In this document: positions 26,781 through 35,982 of the stretch, piece after piece
Layout: every line of letters begins with the position of its first letter
How positions within the stretch are numbered: the first letter of the stretch is position 1
Origin: Paenibacillus sp. USDA918EY
GTDB lineage: Bacteria; Bacillota; Bacilli; Paenibacillales; Paenibacillaceae
Assembly: GCF_009870825.1 (NCBI RefSeq)
Contig: NZ_WTWY01000002.1
Coordinates: 372,001-436,000 of the forward strand
Direction of reading: 5' to 3'
DNA length: 64,000 nucleotides
Made by a program: the position numbers and the translations under genes
Notes under the pieces: model-generated
Database searches by the model: none
What the model was told of the DNA's origin: nothing
The model's input: only the letters and a program-made list of their open reading frames with translations

Positions 26781-27509
26781 ATGATCGAGTTTCGCGAGGT
26801 TAACAAAGCATACGGAAGCTTTCAAGTTCTGCAAAATATCAATCTGCGGATCGAAGAAGGCGAGGTTGTCGTCATCATCGGTCCCTCCGGCTCCGGAAAG
26901 AGCACGCTGCTCCGCTGCATCAATCGCCTGGAAACGATATCGTCGGGCGAGCTCATCGTCGGCGGCACGCCGCTGCATGACAAAAAGATCGACATTAACC
27001 GGTTCCGTCGCGATATCGGCATCGTGTTCCAGCATTTTAACCTGTACCCCCACAAAAAAGTGATCGACAATATTACGCTCGCTCCGGTCAAGGTGCTGGG
27101 CCTGAGCAAAACGGAAGCGAAGGAAAGAGCCCTCTCCTATTTGAAGCGTGTCGGCATCGCCGACAAAGCGGACAGCTATCCTTCCCAGCTCTCCGGCGGC
27201 CAGCAGCAGCGGGTGGCGATTGCCCGGGGGCTCGCCATGAAGCCGAAAATCATGCTGTTCGATGAACCCACCTCCGCCCTGGATCCGGAAATGATCGGCG
27301 AGGTGCTGGATGTCATGCGGGACCTGGCCCATGAGGGCATGACCATGGTAATCGTCACGCACGAGATGGGTTTTGCCCGCGAAGCCGCGGATCGGATCGT
27401 GTTTATGGACAACGGACAGATTCTCGAAGAAGCCACGGCCGCCGACTTTTTCCGGGAACCGCGCGAGGAGCGCGCCCGGCTCTTCCTAAGCCGTTTGATC
27501 CGGCATTAA
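26781..27509 (+). CDS. Polar amino-acid ABC transporter ATP-binding protein (GlnQ-like)
   Basis: A 242-residue ATPase with Walker [13 protein letters not shown]-loop [10 protein letters not shown], signature [19 protein letters not shown], Walker [21 protein letters not shown] and switch [15 protein letters not shown], all typical of the glutamine/arginine/histidine class. AAGGGAGG precedes ATG 26781; a longer frame from 26727 is unsupported. It is the first gene of a four-gene operon with the binding protein and two permeases. Specificity (Gln, Glu/Asp or Arg) cannot be decided from the ATPase. Confidence 0.94.
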   Translation: MIEFREVNKAYGSFQVLQNINLRIEEGEVVVIIGPSGSGKSTLLRCINRLETISSGELIVGGTPLHDKKIDINRFRRDIGIVFQHFNLYPHKKVIDNITLAPVKVLGLSKTEAKERALSYLKRVGIADKADSYPSQLSGGQQQRVAIARGLAMKPKIMLFDEPTSALDPEMIGEVLDVMRDLAHEGMTMVIVTHEMGFAREAADRIVFMDNGQILEEATAADFFREPREERARLFLSRLIRH

Positions 27510-27563
27510 AAACGCATGCCTACATATTCTCTCGGGAAATAAGCAAAGAAAGGGGTAAAACGA

Positions 27564-28367
27564 ATGAAAAAAAGATCCTATGCAAGCCTGCTGCTGATCC
27601 TGCTGGCCGCCTGCCTGGCGCTTGCCGGCTGCGGCGGCAAAAAAGAGGCCAAAGGAGGAACGCTTGAGGCGATCAAGGCGCGCGGCAAAATCATCGCCGG
27701 CGTGAAATACGATACGAAGCTGTTCGGGCTGAAGGACCCCGCGACGGGCAAAGTCGAAGGCTTCGACATCGATATCGCCAAAGCGCTCGCCAAAAAAATC
27801 CTTGGCGACGAAAACAAGGTCGAGCTGAAGGAAGTTACCTCCAAAACCCGGATTCCGCTGCTGCAAAACGGCGACATCGACCTGATCATCGCCACGATGA
27901 CCATCACCGAAGACCGCAAGAAGCAGGTCGACTTCAGCGATGTTTATTTTAAGGCGGGCCAATCCCTTCTCGTGAAAAAAGGCAGCCCCATCAAAGGCTT
28001 GGAGGATTTGAAGAAAGGGATCAAAGTGCTGGCCGTGAAAGGTTCTACTTCGGCGCAAAACATCCGCGAAAAAGCGCCGGATGCCACCGTATTGGAATTC
28101 GAAAATTACCAGGATGCGTTCACCGCGCTGAAAGCCGGCCAAGGGGATGCCCTGACGACCGACAACGCCATTTTGCTCGGCATGCAAAAGCAGGACCCGA
28201 ATTATGAGCTGGTCGGCGGCAATTTTACCGACGAACCTTACGGCATCGCCATCAAAAAAGGGGATGCGGAATTCGTCAAAACCGTCAACGATCTGCTGAA
28301 GGAAATGAAGGAAAACGGCGAATACGACAAGTTATACGAGCAATGGATGGGCGTCAAGCCGGAGTAA
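27564..28367 (+). CDS. Amino-acid ABC transporter substrate-binding lipoprotein (GlnH-like)
   Basis: A 267-residue lipoprotein with lipobox LAGC (MKKRSYAS...LALAGC). The mature chain is an SBP_bac_3 domain: IKARGKIIAGVKYDTKLFG, GFDIDIAKALAKKILGD, TSKTRIPLLQNGDIDLIIA, TMTITEDRKKQVDFSDVYF. The pattern with TxxRxxLL and DF-S--Y is that of glutamine or glutamate/aspartate binders. AAAGGGG lies before the ATG. It sits between the ATPase and two permease genes. Confidence 0.93.
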   Translation: MKKRSYASLLLILLAACLALAGCGGKKEAKGGTLEAIKARGKIIAGVKYDTKLFGLKDPATGKVEGFDIDIAKALAKKILGDENKVELKEVTSKTRIPLLQNGDIDLIIATMTITEDRKKQVDFSDVYFKAGQSLLVKKGSPIKGLEDLKKGIKVLAVKGSTSAQNIREKAPDATVLEFENYQDAFTALKAGQGDALTTDNAILLGMQKQDPNYELVGGNFTDEPYGIAIKKGDAEFVKTVNDLLKEMKENGEYDKLYEQWMGVKPE

Positions 28368-28451
28368 CGGGAGACTGCGGCATCCATCGGAGGCCTCGGC
28401 CTCCCTCCCGTCTTCCTTCGGGCCAATCTTTAGGGAAAGGAGAGTCAACGC

Positions 28452-29117
28452 ATGGAAGGGAAGTTTGACATCCACATCCTTTTTGACCATTGGGATCGGT
28501 TTTCCGCAGGTTTTCTGCATACGATCGGTTCCAGCGCCCTTGCCCTTGTCGGCAGCTTCATTCTCGGGACGATCATCGCCGTCATGCGCATCGCGCCGGT
28601 AAAGCCGCTGAATTGGATCGGTACCGCTTACGTGGAATTTATCCGCAACATTCCGCTTTTGCTCGTCGTATTCGTCTTTTTCCTCGGGCTGCCGACGCTT
28701 GGCGTTCCGCTGGACGGTTTCACATCCGGAACCCTCGGCCTGATGGTATACACCGCATCCTTTATTGCCGAAGCCATCCGTGCCGGGATTCAGACCGTCC
28801 CCACCGGTCAAAGCGAAGCGGCGCGGGCCACCGGGCTCACCTATATGCAAACGATGCTGCATATCATCCTGCCGCAAGCGTTTAAAATCGTTTTGCCTTC
28901 AATCAGCAACCAATTTATTAACCTGGTGAAAAACTCGTCCATCCTCGCCGTCGTCTCCGGCTTCGACCTGATGTATTACGCCGACCTGATCAATGCCGAC
29001 ACCTTCCTGCCGCTAACCGTCTACACGATTGTCGCATTATTTTACCTCGTCCTGACCCTGCCCCTCAGCATGGCGGTCCACTATATGGAACAGAAATTTC
29101 GAGCGGCGGACCGTTGA
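28452..29117 (+). CDS. Amino-acid ABC transporter permease (GlnM/GlnP-like)
   Basis: A 221-residue permease of the HisMQ type with five or so membrane segments. The EAA motif reads EAARATGLTYMQTMLHIILPQA, and the N-terminal signature GFLHTIGSSALALVGSFILG fits the His/Glu/Gln/Arg family. AAAGGAGAG lies upstream. It pairs with the next gene, as is usual for heterodimeric polar amino-acid importers. Confidence 0.92.
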   Translation: MEGKFDIHILFDHWDRFSAGFLHTIGSSALALVGSFILGTIIAVMRIAPVKPLNWIGTAYVEFIRNIPLLLVVFVFFLGLPTLGVPLDGFTSGTLGLMVYTASFIAEAIRAGIQTVPTGQSEAARATGLTYMQTMLHIILPQAFKIVLPSISNQFINLVKNSSILAVVSGFDLMYYADLINADTFLPLTVYTIVALFYLVLTLPLSMAVHYMEQKFRAADR

Positions 29118-29156
29118 CTGAGCCAGGCATCACTTTTGCGAGAGGAGGCTTGAGGC

Positions 29157-29807
29157 ATGGATTTTGCAGGAGCCTATTCCTGGCCGAACCTTTCCTTTAT
29201 TTTGCAGGGATTTGGCGTAACGCTTCTCGTCGCCGCCCTGTCGATTTTGTTCAGCTTTGTGCTCGGCACGTTGCTCGGCGCCATTCGTTACGCCCGAATT
29301 CCGATCTTGTATCGAATTTTGGCTGTCATCATTGATCTGATCCGAAATCTGCCTTTGCTGCTGATCATCTATTTCATTTATATCGTTCTTCCGTTGGTCG
29401 GGGTCAAGCTCCCACTCTTATGGGCGGCCATCTCAGCCTTAACCATCTTCGAAGGCGCGATGATTTCCGAAATCGTCCGCGGCGGCCTCAATTCGGTGGA
29501 TCGCGGACAGATCGAAGCGGCCCGTTCCTCCGGGCTCAGCTACCTTCAGACGATGCGCTTTATCATTCTCCCGCTCGCGCTGCGCCGCATGGTGCCGCCG
29601 ATCGTCAGCCAGTTTATTTCCCTGCTTAAGGACACCTCGCTTTGCGTCATTATTTTGCTCCCCGAAATGATGCATAACATACAAATCTTGCAGGGGCACA
29701 GCCCGAACTACGTCATCCCGTCCTTGATTTTGGCAGCCGTCTTGTATTTTGCCGTCAATTATACCTTGTCGATCATAGCCCGGCGGCTCGAAGCCAAAAC
29801 GGCCTAA
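29157..29807 (+). CDS. Amino-acid ABC transporter permease (second subunit)
   Basis: A 216-residue HisMQ-type permease: GFGVTLLVAALSILFSFVLG near the N-terminus and the EAA loop EAARSSGLSYLQTMRFIILP. It probably forms a heterodimer with the preceding permease. AGAGGAGG precedes ATG 29157. It is the last gene of the operon; a terminator follows at 29857-29908. Confidence 0.92.
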   Translation: MDFAGAYSWPNLSFILQGFGVTLLVAALSILFSFVLGTLLGAIRYARIPILYRILAVIIDLIRNLPLLLIIYFIYIVLPLVGVKLPLLWAAISALTIFEGAMISEIVRGGLNSVDRGQIEAARSSGLSYLQTMRFIILPLALRRMVPPIVSQFISLLKDTSLCVIILLPEMMHNIQILQGHSPNYVIPSLILAAVLYFAVNYTLSIIARRLEAKTA

Positions 29808-29856
29808 CAACGGGGATTTTACCGGAACTTACGCCCTCGTACTCCGCTTTAATCAA

Positions 29857-29908
29857 GAAAGATGCAGCCTGTTTGCTTTAAAAGGAACGGCAGCTGCATC
29901 TTTTTTTA
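29857..29908 (+). terminator. Terminator of the amino-acid ABC operon
   Basis: AAAGATGCAGC (29858-29868) pairs with GCTGCATCTTT (29893-29903), followed by a T7 run. Confidence 0.88.
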
Positions 29909-30001
29909 TGTTGCCGCCGGCCTGCCCGTCTCCAAAAAAAGGGAATCCCGCCGCCCGGGACGAAATGATATATCCTGATCCCGATTCCGAAGGAGGAAAT
30001 C

Positions 30002-31234
30002 ATGATAAATTTCCAAGACCGTTTACAAAAATACGCCGAGCTGGCCGTCAAAATCGCGGTGAACATTCAGCCGGGCCAATCGCTTTGGATTAACGCGCCG
30101 ATTCAGCAGCCGGAATTTGTCCGCCTGGTGACGGAGCAGGCTTATAAGGCTGGTGCCAAACTCGTCCATATCGAATGGCAGGATGAGATCAGCACGCAGA
30201 TCAAATACCGTCTCGCGCCGGACGAAGCTTTCGAGACGTATCCGGCATGGAGAGTCCAAGCGGTGGAGCAGTTTGCCGAAGAAGGCGGAGCTTTTTTGTT
30301 CCTCGAATCCAGTAATCCGGAACTTCTGAAAGGCATCGATCCGAAGAGGATTGCGGCCAGCTCCAAAGCCGCCGGAACGGCGCTGGCCAAATGGAGGGCG
30401 GACATGTCCGCCAGCAGATTCACGTGGTCGATCATCGGCGTGCCGTCGGAAGGCTGGGCGAAGCTCGTATTCCCGGACCTCGACAAGGACGCAGCGATCC
30501 AGGCGCTGTGGGAGGCGATTTTCAAGGCGTCCCGCGTCGACCGGGAGCAGCCGGTGCAGGCTTGGCATGAACATAACGAAACCCTTCATGACAAAAGGGC
30601 GTACCTCAACCGCAAGCAATACAAAAAGCTTCATTACCGCGCCCCGGGCACCGATCTGACGGTCGAGCTTCCGGATCGCCATATTTGGAACGGGGGCACG
30701 GCGGTAAATGCGCAGCAAAATCCGTTTAACCCGAACGTGCCCACCGAAGAGGTGTTTACGTCGCCGCGCAAGGAAGGAACCCACGGCGTCGTGCGCAGCA
30801 CCAAACCGCTCAGTTACCAGGGCAATCTGATCGAAAATTTCAGCCTGACGTTCGAAAACGGCAAGGTCGTCGATTTTTCCGCGGAAACGGGTTATGAATC
30901 GTTAAAAACGATGCTCGGCATCGACGAAGCCGGCCGTTATTTGGGCGAAGTGGCGCTAGTGCCGCATCATTCCCCGATTTCCGAATCGAATTTGATTTTC
31001 TTCAACACCTTGTACGACGAAAATGCCTCCAATCACCTGGCTTTGGGCGAAGCGTTCCCGACCTGCGTCGAAGGCGGATTGTCGATGTCCAGCGAAGAGC
31101 TGGACCAAGCCGGGCTGAACCACAGCCTGATCCACGTCGATTTCATGATCGGCTCGGCCGACATGGACATTGACGGCATCACCGCCGACGGCGCCATCGA
31201 GCCGGTGTTCCGGAACGGCAATTGGGCGTTTTAA
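30002..31234 (+). CDS. M29 family aminopeptidase (AmpS/aminopeptidase T-like)
   Basis: A 410-residue cytoplasmic metallopeptidase. The N-terminal domain starts FQDRLQKYAELAVKIAVNIQPGQ and includes WRADMSASRFTWSIIGVPS. The C-terminal catalytic domain has GTDLTVELPDRHIWNGG, NVPTEEVFTSPRKEGTHGVV (metal-binding Glu), GYESLKTMLGIDEAGRYLGEVALVPHHSPI (Glu and His ligands), and HVDFMIGSADMDIDG (His/Asp ligands). These are the motifs of thermophilic-type M29 enzymes, which release N-terminal residues from peptides using Co/Zn. AAGGAGG precedes the ATG; own terminator downstream. Confidence 0.94.
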   Translation: MINFQDRLQKYAELAVKIAVNIQPGQSLWINAPIQQPEFVRLVTEQAYKAGAKLVHIEWQDEISTQIKYRLAPDEAFETYPAWRVQAVEQFAEEGGAFLFLESSNPELLKGIDPKRIAASSKAAGTALAKWRADMSASRFTWSIIGVPSEGWAKLVFPDLDKDAAIQALWEAIFKASRVDREQPVQAWHEHNETLHDKRAYLNRKQYKKLHYRAPGTDLTVELPDRHIWNGGTAVNAQQNPFNPNVPTEEVFTSPRKEGTHGVVRSTKPLSYQGNLIENFSLTFENGKVVDFSAETGYESLKTMLGIDEAGRYLGEVALVPHHSPISESNLIFFNTLYDENASNHLALGEAFPTCVEGGLSMSSEELDQAGLNHSLIHVDFMIGSADMDIDGITADGAIEPVFRNGNWAF

Positions 31235-31247
31235 GTTGTAAAAGAAG

Positions 31248-31287
31248 CAGGAGCCCCGATATTAACGGTTGGGCTCCTCCTTTTTTG
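31248..31287 (+). terminator. Terminator of the aminopeptidase gene
   Basis: AGGAGCCC (31249-31256) pairs with GGGCTCCT (31271-31278) and ends in CC plus T6. Confidence 0.85.
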
Positions 31288-31391
31288 GGAGAGACCTATT
31301 CTCTTTTAAAACGGGAAATCTGCAGAGACAACGGCCCGCATCCTCTAAGCGTGTTTTGCTATTCTTTTTCACCTATTTCTGAAGCAACCGC

Positions 31392-31420
31392 TTGACATCC
31401 AAAGACTGGAATTGTATGAT
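31392..31420 (+). promoter_or_regulatory. Promoter of the TetR-family gene
   Basis: -35 TTGACA (31392-31397), 17-nt spacer, -10 TATGAT (31415-31420). The operator at 31433-31452 lies just downstream of the expected start point, so binding would block early elongation. Confidence 0.85.
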
Positions 31421-31432
31421 CAAAACAAAAAT

Positions 31433-31452
31433 GTTAGTTGTCGCTAACTAAC
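31433..31452 (+). promoter_or_regulatory. TetR-type operator 1
   Basis: GTTAGTT-N6-AACTAAC, the same inverted repeat and spacer as found before the next two genes (32076-32095 and 33326-33345). It suggests autoregulation by the repressor encoded immediately downstream. Confidence 0.8.
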
Positions 31453-31473
31453 GAAGCAGCGAGGTGATTCCGT

Positions 31474-32058
31474 CTGAGTACCAAAACCGAAAACACGGCC
31501 GACCGAATATTGGCAGCCACTGTCGAACTCATGTCCGAGAAAGGCTATAAAGCCGTTACGATCAAGGAAATCGCCGCCGCCGCATCCGTCAGCGAGATGA
31601 CCGTTTTTCGGACGTTTGGCTCGAAAAAGGCCATTTTGGAAGCTATTTTGCAGAATTACATGTTCTCCACCCCGATCGAGCAGATCATTAGACAGAACAT
31701 CACGTATGAGCTCGAGGCCGATTTATTGATGATCAGCAAACTGTACCATGACGTACTAAAAAGAGATAAAAAAATCTATTTGATTTCCGTCATGGAACGA
31801 AAAACGATGCCTGAAATCCATCGGGGCGTTCATAGCAATGCCGTGAGGTTCTTGAGCATCGTCACCGAATATCTCAAAACCATGCAGGAAAAGGGCAAAG
31901 TCGTCCAAGGCGACCCTGAAATCCAGGCTATGACGGTTATGAAGTTCAATTACGGGAAGTTCATCGCAAGCACGATGCTGGAAGGAATCGTCCCCGAAGT
32001 ACGGGAAGACCACATCGAAGAATCGATATCCATTTTGGCCAGAGGGTTAAAGACGTAA
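31474..32058 (+). CDS. TetR/AcrR family transcriptional regulator
   Basis: A 194-residue repressor with an N-terminal helix-turn-helix: DRILAATVELMSEKGYKAVT, then IKEIAAAASVSEMTVFRTFG and SKKAILEAI. The C-terminal ligand domain is not recognisable. The start is best placed at CTG 31474: GAGGTGA lies six bases upstream and the codons that follow (STKTENTADRIL) give a normal TetR N-terminus. TTG 31510 or ATG 31531 would cut into helix 1. Three copies of one palindrome, in front of this gene, the MFS gene and the reductase gene, define its likely regulon. Confidence 0.9.
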   Translation: MSTKTENTADRILAATVELMSEKGYKAVTIKEIAAAASVSEMTVFRTFGSKKAILEAILQNYMFSTPIEQIIRQNITYELEADLLMISKLYHDVLKRDKKIYLISVMERKTMPEIHRGVHSNAVRFLSIVTEYLKTMQEKGKVVQGDPEIQAMTVMKFNYGKFIASTMLEGIVPEVREDHIEESISILARGLKT

Positions 32059-32068
32059 TTTTTTTTAG

Positions 32069-32102
32069 ATTATATGTTAGTTACTAGTAACTAACATATA
32101 AT
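32069..32102. promoter_or_regulatory. TetR-type operator 2: 34-bp perfect palindrome
   Basis: ATTATATGTTAGTTACT at 32069-32085 is followed at once by its exact reverse complement (32086-32102). It includes GTTAGTT-ACTAGT-AACTAAC and its right end supplies TATAAT (32097-32102), a possible -10 of the MFS gene. As a transcript it could also form a hairpin. Confidence 0.85.
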
Positions 32103-32129
32103 TAAAATGCTCATAGAGGAGGCTGCTTT

Positions 32130-33302
32130 ATGGACCGATTGTGGACCAAAACGTTTATCGGATTGATGGCGATGTTGTTTTTCTTATGTTTCGGTTTTTA
32201 TATCCTGCTTCCGACGCTGCCGCTGCACATCAAAGACCTTGGCGCCGACGAAGCGCAGGTGGGACTCATCATCGGCGGGTTTACGTTGTCCGCGGTGGTC
32301 GCCCGACCCATCGTCGGCGGACTTCTGGACCGATATGGCCGACGTCCGTTTATCCTGGCGGGACTTATTTTGTTTGCCGTCTCGATGTTTTTGTACAACT
32401 GGGCTAGCGGACTGATCCTGTTGTTGCTGCTGCGGATTTTGCACGGCTTCGGCTGGGCCCTTTCCACCACGTCGATCGGAACGTCGATCACCGACGTCAT
32501 TCCGGCGGAGCGCCGGGGCGAAGGCATGGGATGGTATGGACTGTCCATGACGGTTTCGATGGCCATCGGCCCCATCGTCGGGGTGTGGATGATCGGCCAT
32601 TACGCCTTTGACCGCACCATTTTGCTTGCTTCCTGCCTGTCTGCCGTCGCCATCCTGATCGCTGTGTTCACCAAAGTCCCCGCCTTCCGGTCGGACCGCA
32701 AAAACAAAATGGCGTTTTTCGACAAATCCGTGCTGCCTATTTCGGCATCGATATTTTTTCTGGCGCTGACGTACGGCGGGATCACCACCTTCCTCCCCTT
32801 GTTCGCCGAATCCATTCAAGTCAATGCAGGCACGTTCTTTTTGGTTTACGCCATCGTTCTGACCATTACCCGTCCTTTTGCCGGAAAACTGGCGGATCGG
32901 TACCACGAAGGGGCGGTCATTATCCCGGCCGTGATCATAGCGGTCATTGCGCTGGCGGTGTTAAGCATATCCACCGGTTACGTGGGCGTGATGTGCTCCG
33001 CGGTGTTGTACGGAATCGGCTTCGGATCGGCGCAGCCCACGCTGCAGACGGCAACCGTTAACCTCGTCGCTCCAACGAAAAAAGGCTTGGCCAACGCTTC
33101 CTTTTTCACCGCCATGGATTTGGGGATCGGCTTGGGGTCGATGGTTCTCGGCCTGATATCCCAGTACTTGGGCTACCCTTTCTTGTTTGCCGCATGCGCG
33201 GTGTCCGGACTTCTTTCATTGCTCATTTTCGCCGTTTTTGTCAGAAGAACCTTACTACGAGGAAAGGAGGAGCTAAGAAGAAACATCGAGCTGTCATCTT
33301 AA
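32130..33302 (+). CDS. MFS transporter, drug-efflux-like
   Basis: A 390-residue carrier with 12 hydrophobic segments. The loop 2-3 motif reads GGLLDRYGRRPFILAG, the standard MFS motif A, and motif C-like ALSTTSIGTSITDVIPAERRGEGMG lies in segment 5. This pattern fits small-molecule/drug exporters of the Bacillus YwoG/YfmO kind. AGAGGAGG precedes ATG 32130. The 34-bp operator palindrome overlaps its promoter region, so the TetR protein encoded upstream probably represses it. The exported compound is unknown. Confidence 0.88.
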   Translation: MDRLWTKTFIGLMAMLFFLCFGFYILLPTLPLHIKDLGADEAQVGLIIGGFTLSAVVARPIVGGLLDRYGRRPFILAGLILFAVSMFLYNWASGLILLLLLRILHGFGWALSTTSIGTSITDVIPAERRGEGMGWYGLSMTVSMAIGPIVGVWMIGHYAFDRTILLASCLSAVAILIAVFTKVPAFRSDRKNKMAFFDKSVLPISASIFFLALTYGGITTFLPLFAESIQVNAGTFFLVYAIVLTITRPFAGKLADRYHEGAVIIPAVIIAVIALAVLSISTGYVGVMCSAVLYGIGFGSAQPTLQTATVNLVAPTKKGLANASFFTAMDLGIGLGSMVLGLISQYLGYPFLFAACAVSGLLSLLIFAVFVRRTLLRGKEELRRNIELSS

Positions 33303-33325
33303 GACGAATTTTTTTTGAATGGCAT

Positions 33326-33345
33326 GTTAGTTACAACTAACTAAC
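33326..33345 (+). promoter_or_regulatory. TetR-type operator 3
   Basis: GTTAGTT-ACAACT-AACTAAC, identical half-sites and spacing to the operators at 31433 and 32076. It lies 30 nt before the reductase start codon. Confidence 0.8.
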
Positions 33346-33374
33346 AATCATTTATGTTAAGGAGGCAACAAACA

Positions 33375-33923
33375 ATGGCAACCGATCTTTTGAACATTGG
33401 AATTATCCTTGGAAGCACGCGTCCGGGGAGAGTCAGCCCCCAGGTGGGAACATGGATTTTGGACATTGACTCTCGGCGCGGCGACGCCGTTTACGAAATC
33501 GTCGATTTGGCGGATTACCGTCTGCCGTTTTTGGGCGATCCTGCCGGCGAACAACAAATAGCCGCTTGGGCGAACAAAATATCCGCTTTGGACGCGTTCA
33601 TATTCATGACGGCGGAATACAACCACAGCATCACGGGCGCGTTAAAAAACGCGCTGGACTGCGCGCGCACCGAATGGTACAACAAGGCAGCCGGCATCGT
33701 CAGCTACGGATCCTCCGGCGGAACGCGCGCCGCCGAACATTTGCGCGGAATCCTCGCGGAGCTGCAGGTGGCCGACGTTCGCACGCATCCGGCGCTGAAT
33801 TTGTTCACGGATTTCGAAAACTATACGGTGTTTAAGCCCGCCGATTTGCATGTATCCCATGTCAACGACATGCTGGACCAGGTGGTTCGTTGGGCAACGG
33901 CGTTAAAGACGGTCCGCAGCTGA
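33375..33923 (+). CDS. NADPH-dependent FMN reductase family protein
   Basis: A 182-residue flavodoxin-like reductase: IGIILGSTRPGRVSPQVGTW (FMN phosphate loop), DLADYRLPFLGDP, FMTAEYNHSITGALKNALDC (the conserved EYN.S..G.LKNA..) and AGIVSYGSSGGTRAAEHLR. Such enzymes reduce quinones, azo or nitro compounds. AAGGAGG lies upstream of ATG 33375; the frame open from 33354 overlaps the ribosome site. Its own copy of the TetR operator groups it with the MFS exporter as a modify-and-export response, by inference. Confidence 0.9.
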   Translation: MATDLLNIGIILGSTRPGRVSPQVGTWILDIDSRRGDAVYEIVDLADYRLPFLGDPAGEQQIAAWANKISALDAFIFMTAEYNHSITGALKNALDCARTEWYNKAAGIVSYGSSGGTRAAEHLRGILAELQVADVRTHPALNLFTDFENYTVFKPADLHVSHVNDMLDQVVRWATALKTVRS

Positions 33924-33932
33924 TTTGTCGTT

Positions 33933-33967
33933 AAAGCCCTTCCGGGTGCGGAAGGGCTTTGCTTTTT
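33933..33967 (+). terminator. Terminator of the reductase gene
   Basis: AAAGCCCTTCC (33933-33943) pairs with GGAAGGGCTTT (33950-33960), followed by GC and T5. Confidence 0.88.
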
Positions 33968-34104
33968 GCGTTGAAAAATCAGACGGCAACCTCTCCCCTC
34001 CTTTTTGCGTCTATACTTTTAAACATCTTCCGTGTGCATCTCATCCCTAGACCTGCTATTTCAACTTCCGTTTTCCAACAAACCATTCACAAGGAGAGGA
34101 ACAA

Positions 34105-35886
34105 ATGAACAAATTCAAAAGCATCGCCCTGTTGTTGTCTGCCTGGCTCGCATTCGGCAGCGTTTCCGCTTACGCGGCTGAAAGCACCACCCCGGAGCCT
34201 TTAAGCAAGGCGTTCGACCACATCGTGATCATCCCGCAAAACTTTCAGGGAAAAGCCTATATTAACGGGCAAATGGCCAACTACTTCAGCGATTACCGGA
34301 TCGTTCAGCGCGAAGGACGCGTGTACGTCCCGATTCGCTTGATGAGCACGCTCGCCAGTGAGCTGGACAAGGGCCAAGGAACTTGGCAGGCCATCTGGCA
34401 GCCGAAAAGTCCCGACGACGTCATGCTGGTGAACTACGAGTTAAAAAAGACCATCAAGCTGAAAGTGAACAGCACCACGATGAAGATCAACAACGAACCC
34501 CGCGAGATGGACGCCGCGCCGCAAAAAATAGACGGCCAGATCATGCTTCCTTTAAAAAGCACGGCCGAAGCGCTCGGGAAAAGTATTCAATGGTCCGACG
34601 GCCTCCTCCTCATGGGCAGCACTCCCGTCGATTTGAAGGATGCGCAGTCGGCAGCAATCAAGGACCGCATCAAAACGCAGCTGTCCGATCCGCGGAAGCC
34701 TTTGGAAATATCGGCGGACATCTGGCCGTTAACCCGGTATGGAAATACAACTTACTATATCAAACGAACTTATACAAAAAACGATACCATCGAGCAAGTA
34801 TTCAAAAAAACGGACGGGCAAAAAGACGTTCAGATCCAGCTGCCCGGGAAACCGCAGATAACATCGCTTCAAGTCCTTAACGGCAAGCTTTATTATGCGA
34901 CATACATCAACAACCAGGCCGAACTGCATGCACTGGATTTAAAAACCCAGAAATCGGAAAAAGTTAGTTCGCTGAAGCCGATGGGACCGGATCAAGGGCT
35001 TTTTTTGGGAAGCGTCGAATCGATCGATAACGATTTGTTTGTCACATTGAATAACGGAGAACTCACTTTGGGCCGGGTGGACTTGTACAAAGTCGAAAAA
35101 GGCGCGTTAAAACCGGTAGCCGGTGCCAAAAGTTTTGCCGGATACGTGAAGTCAGGGGATTATCTGTACAAGGCCGACTTTAATTTCATGACCGACATGT
35201 CAGGCAATTTGGCTCGCGTCAACCTGAAAACGGGGGAACAAAAGCCGGTCGGCCAGCCGGAGTTTGCTTACGGGGTTAACCGGATGCTTAGCCCGGATGG
35301 CGGAGTAGGCTATTCAAGTAACAACACCATGTACGTAAAAGACGGCTACCTGTATACGTTAGGTTATAAAGAGGCCGATCCGAACGACCAAAGCGCGGTG
35401 TACAAAATCAATCCGACAGATTCGACCCAAACGAAACTGACGCCTCCGGCCAGCCGCTTTTGGATGATCGGCAGCGAAGTTTATTATATCGACGCCGAAT
35501 CGGGTTACCTGAGCAAAACCAACCTGAACGGTGCAACCCCCGAAATCGTTGTGCCAAGAAAAATGCTGAACGTCCAATTTGCAAACGGAAGCTTTTATTA
35601 CACCTCAAATGAGGCAGGTAAGGATACCATCCCAGGGGACTTGTATCAATACGACCCGTCGGCGGGAAAAGAATTCAAACGAAGCGATAAAACGGTCACA
35701 TCATTTTACGCAGGCAAAACAGGGCTGTATTATGTATCGAACGGGTATGAACCCGGATTGTACAAGGTCGATGCCAAAGGCGGCAACGTCCGATTGGTGA
35801 ACGACCGCATTCGCGACGGCTTCCTGACGGATGAGGGCATGATCTATAAGCTGGTCTACAAAGATGGAATTTACTTCGTAAAGTAA
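34105..35886 (+). CDS. Secreted stalk-domain protein with DUF5050-like beta-propeller
   Basis: A 593-residue exported protein. The Sec signal (ending VSAYAA) is followed by a copper-amine-oxidase-N-type stalk domain (about 45-170; VYVPIRLMSTLASELDKG, IMLPLKSTAEALGKSIQWSDG). The remainder is a series of short beta repeats with YY/LY and D/N-rich turns, such as NGKLYYATYINNQAELHALD, SGDYLYKADF and EGMIYKLVYKDGIYFVK, like DUF5050 propellers. It is probably a cell-surface or matrix protein of unknown partner. AAGGAGAGG precedes the ATG. The next gene starts 97 nt later. Confidence 0.8.
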   Translation: MNKFKSIALLLSAWLAFGSVSAYAAESTTPEPLSKAFDHIVIIPQNFQGKAYINGQMANYFSDYRIVQREGRVYVPIRLMSTLASELDKGQGTWQAIWQPKSPDDVMLVNYELKKTIKLKVNSTTMKINNEPREMDAAPQKIDGQIMLPLKSTAEALGKSIQWSDGLLLMGSTPVDLKDAQSAAIKDRIKTQLSDPRKPLEISADIWPLTRYGNTTYYIKRTYTKNDTIEQVFKKTDGQKDVQIQLPGKPQITSLQVLNGKLYYATYINNQAELHALDLKTQKSEKVSSLKPMGPDQGLFLGSVESIDNDLFVTLNNGELTLGRVDLYKVEKGALKPVAGAKSFAGYVKSGDYLYKADFNFMTDMSGNLARVNLKTGEQKPVGQPEFAYGVNRMLSPDGGVGYSSNNTMYVKDGYLYTLGYKEADPNDQSAVYKINPTDSTQTKLTPPASRFWMIGSEVYYIDAESGYLSKTNLNGATPEIVVPRKMLNVQFANGSFYYTSNEAGKDTIPGDLYQYDPSAGKEFKRSDKTVTSFYAGKTGLYYVSNGYEPGLYKVDAKGGNVRLVNDRIRDGFLTDEGMIYKLVYKDGIYFVK

Positions 35887-35982
35887 CGGATAACCCCGGA
35901 ACAGCGACAAGGTGAAATCCCGTCCGAAATAAGGTATGATGATTGGCAAACAAGCGAATGCCCCGCAAAGGAGTGCCGGTTC

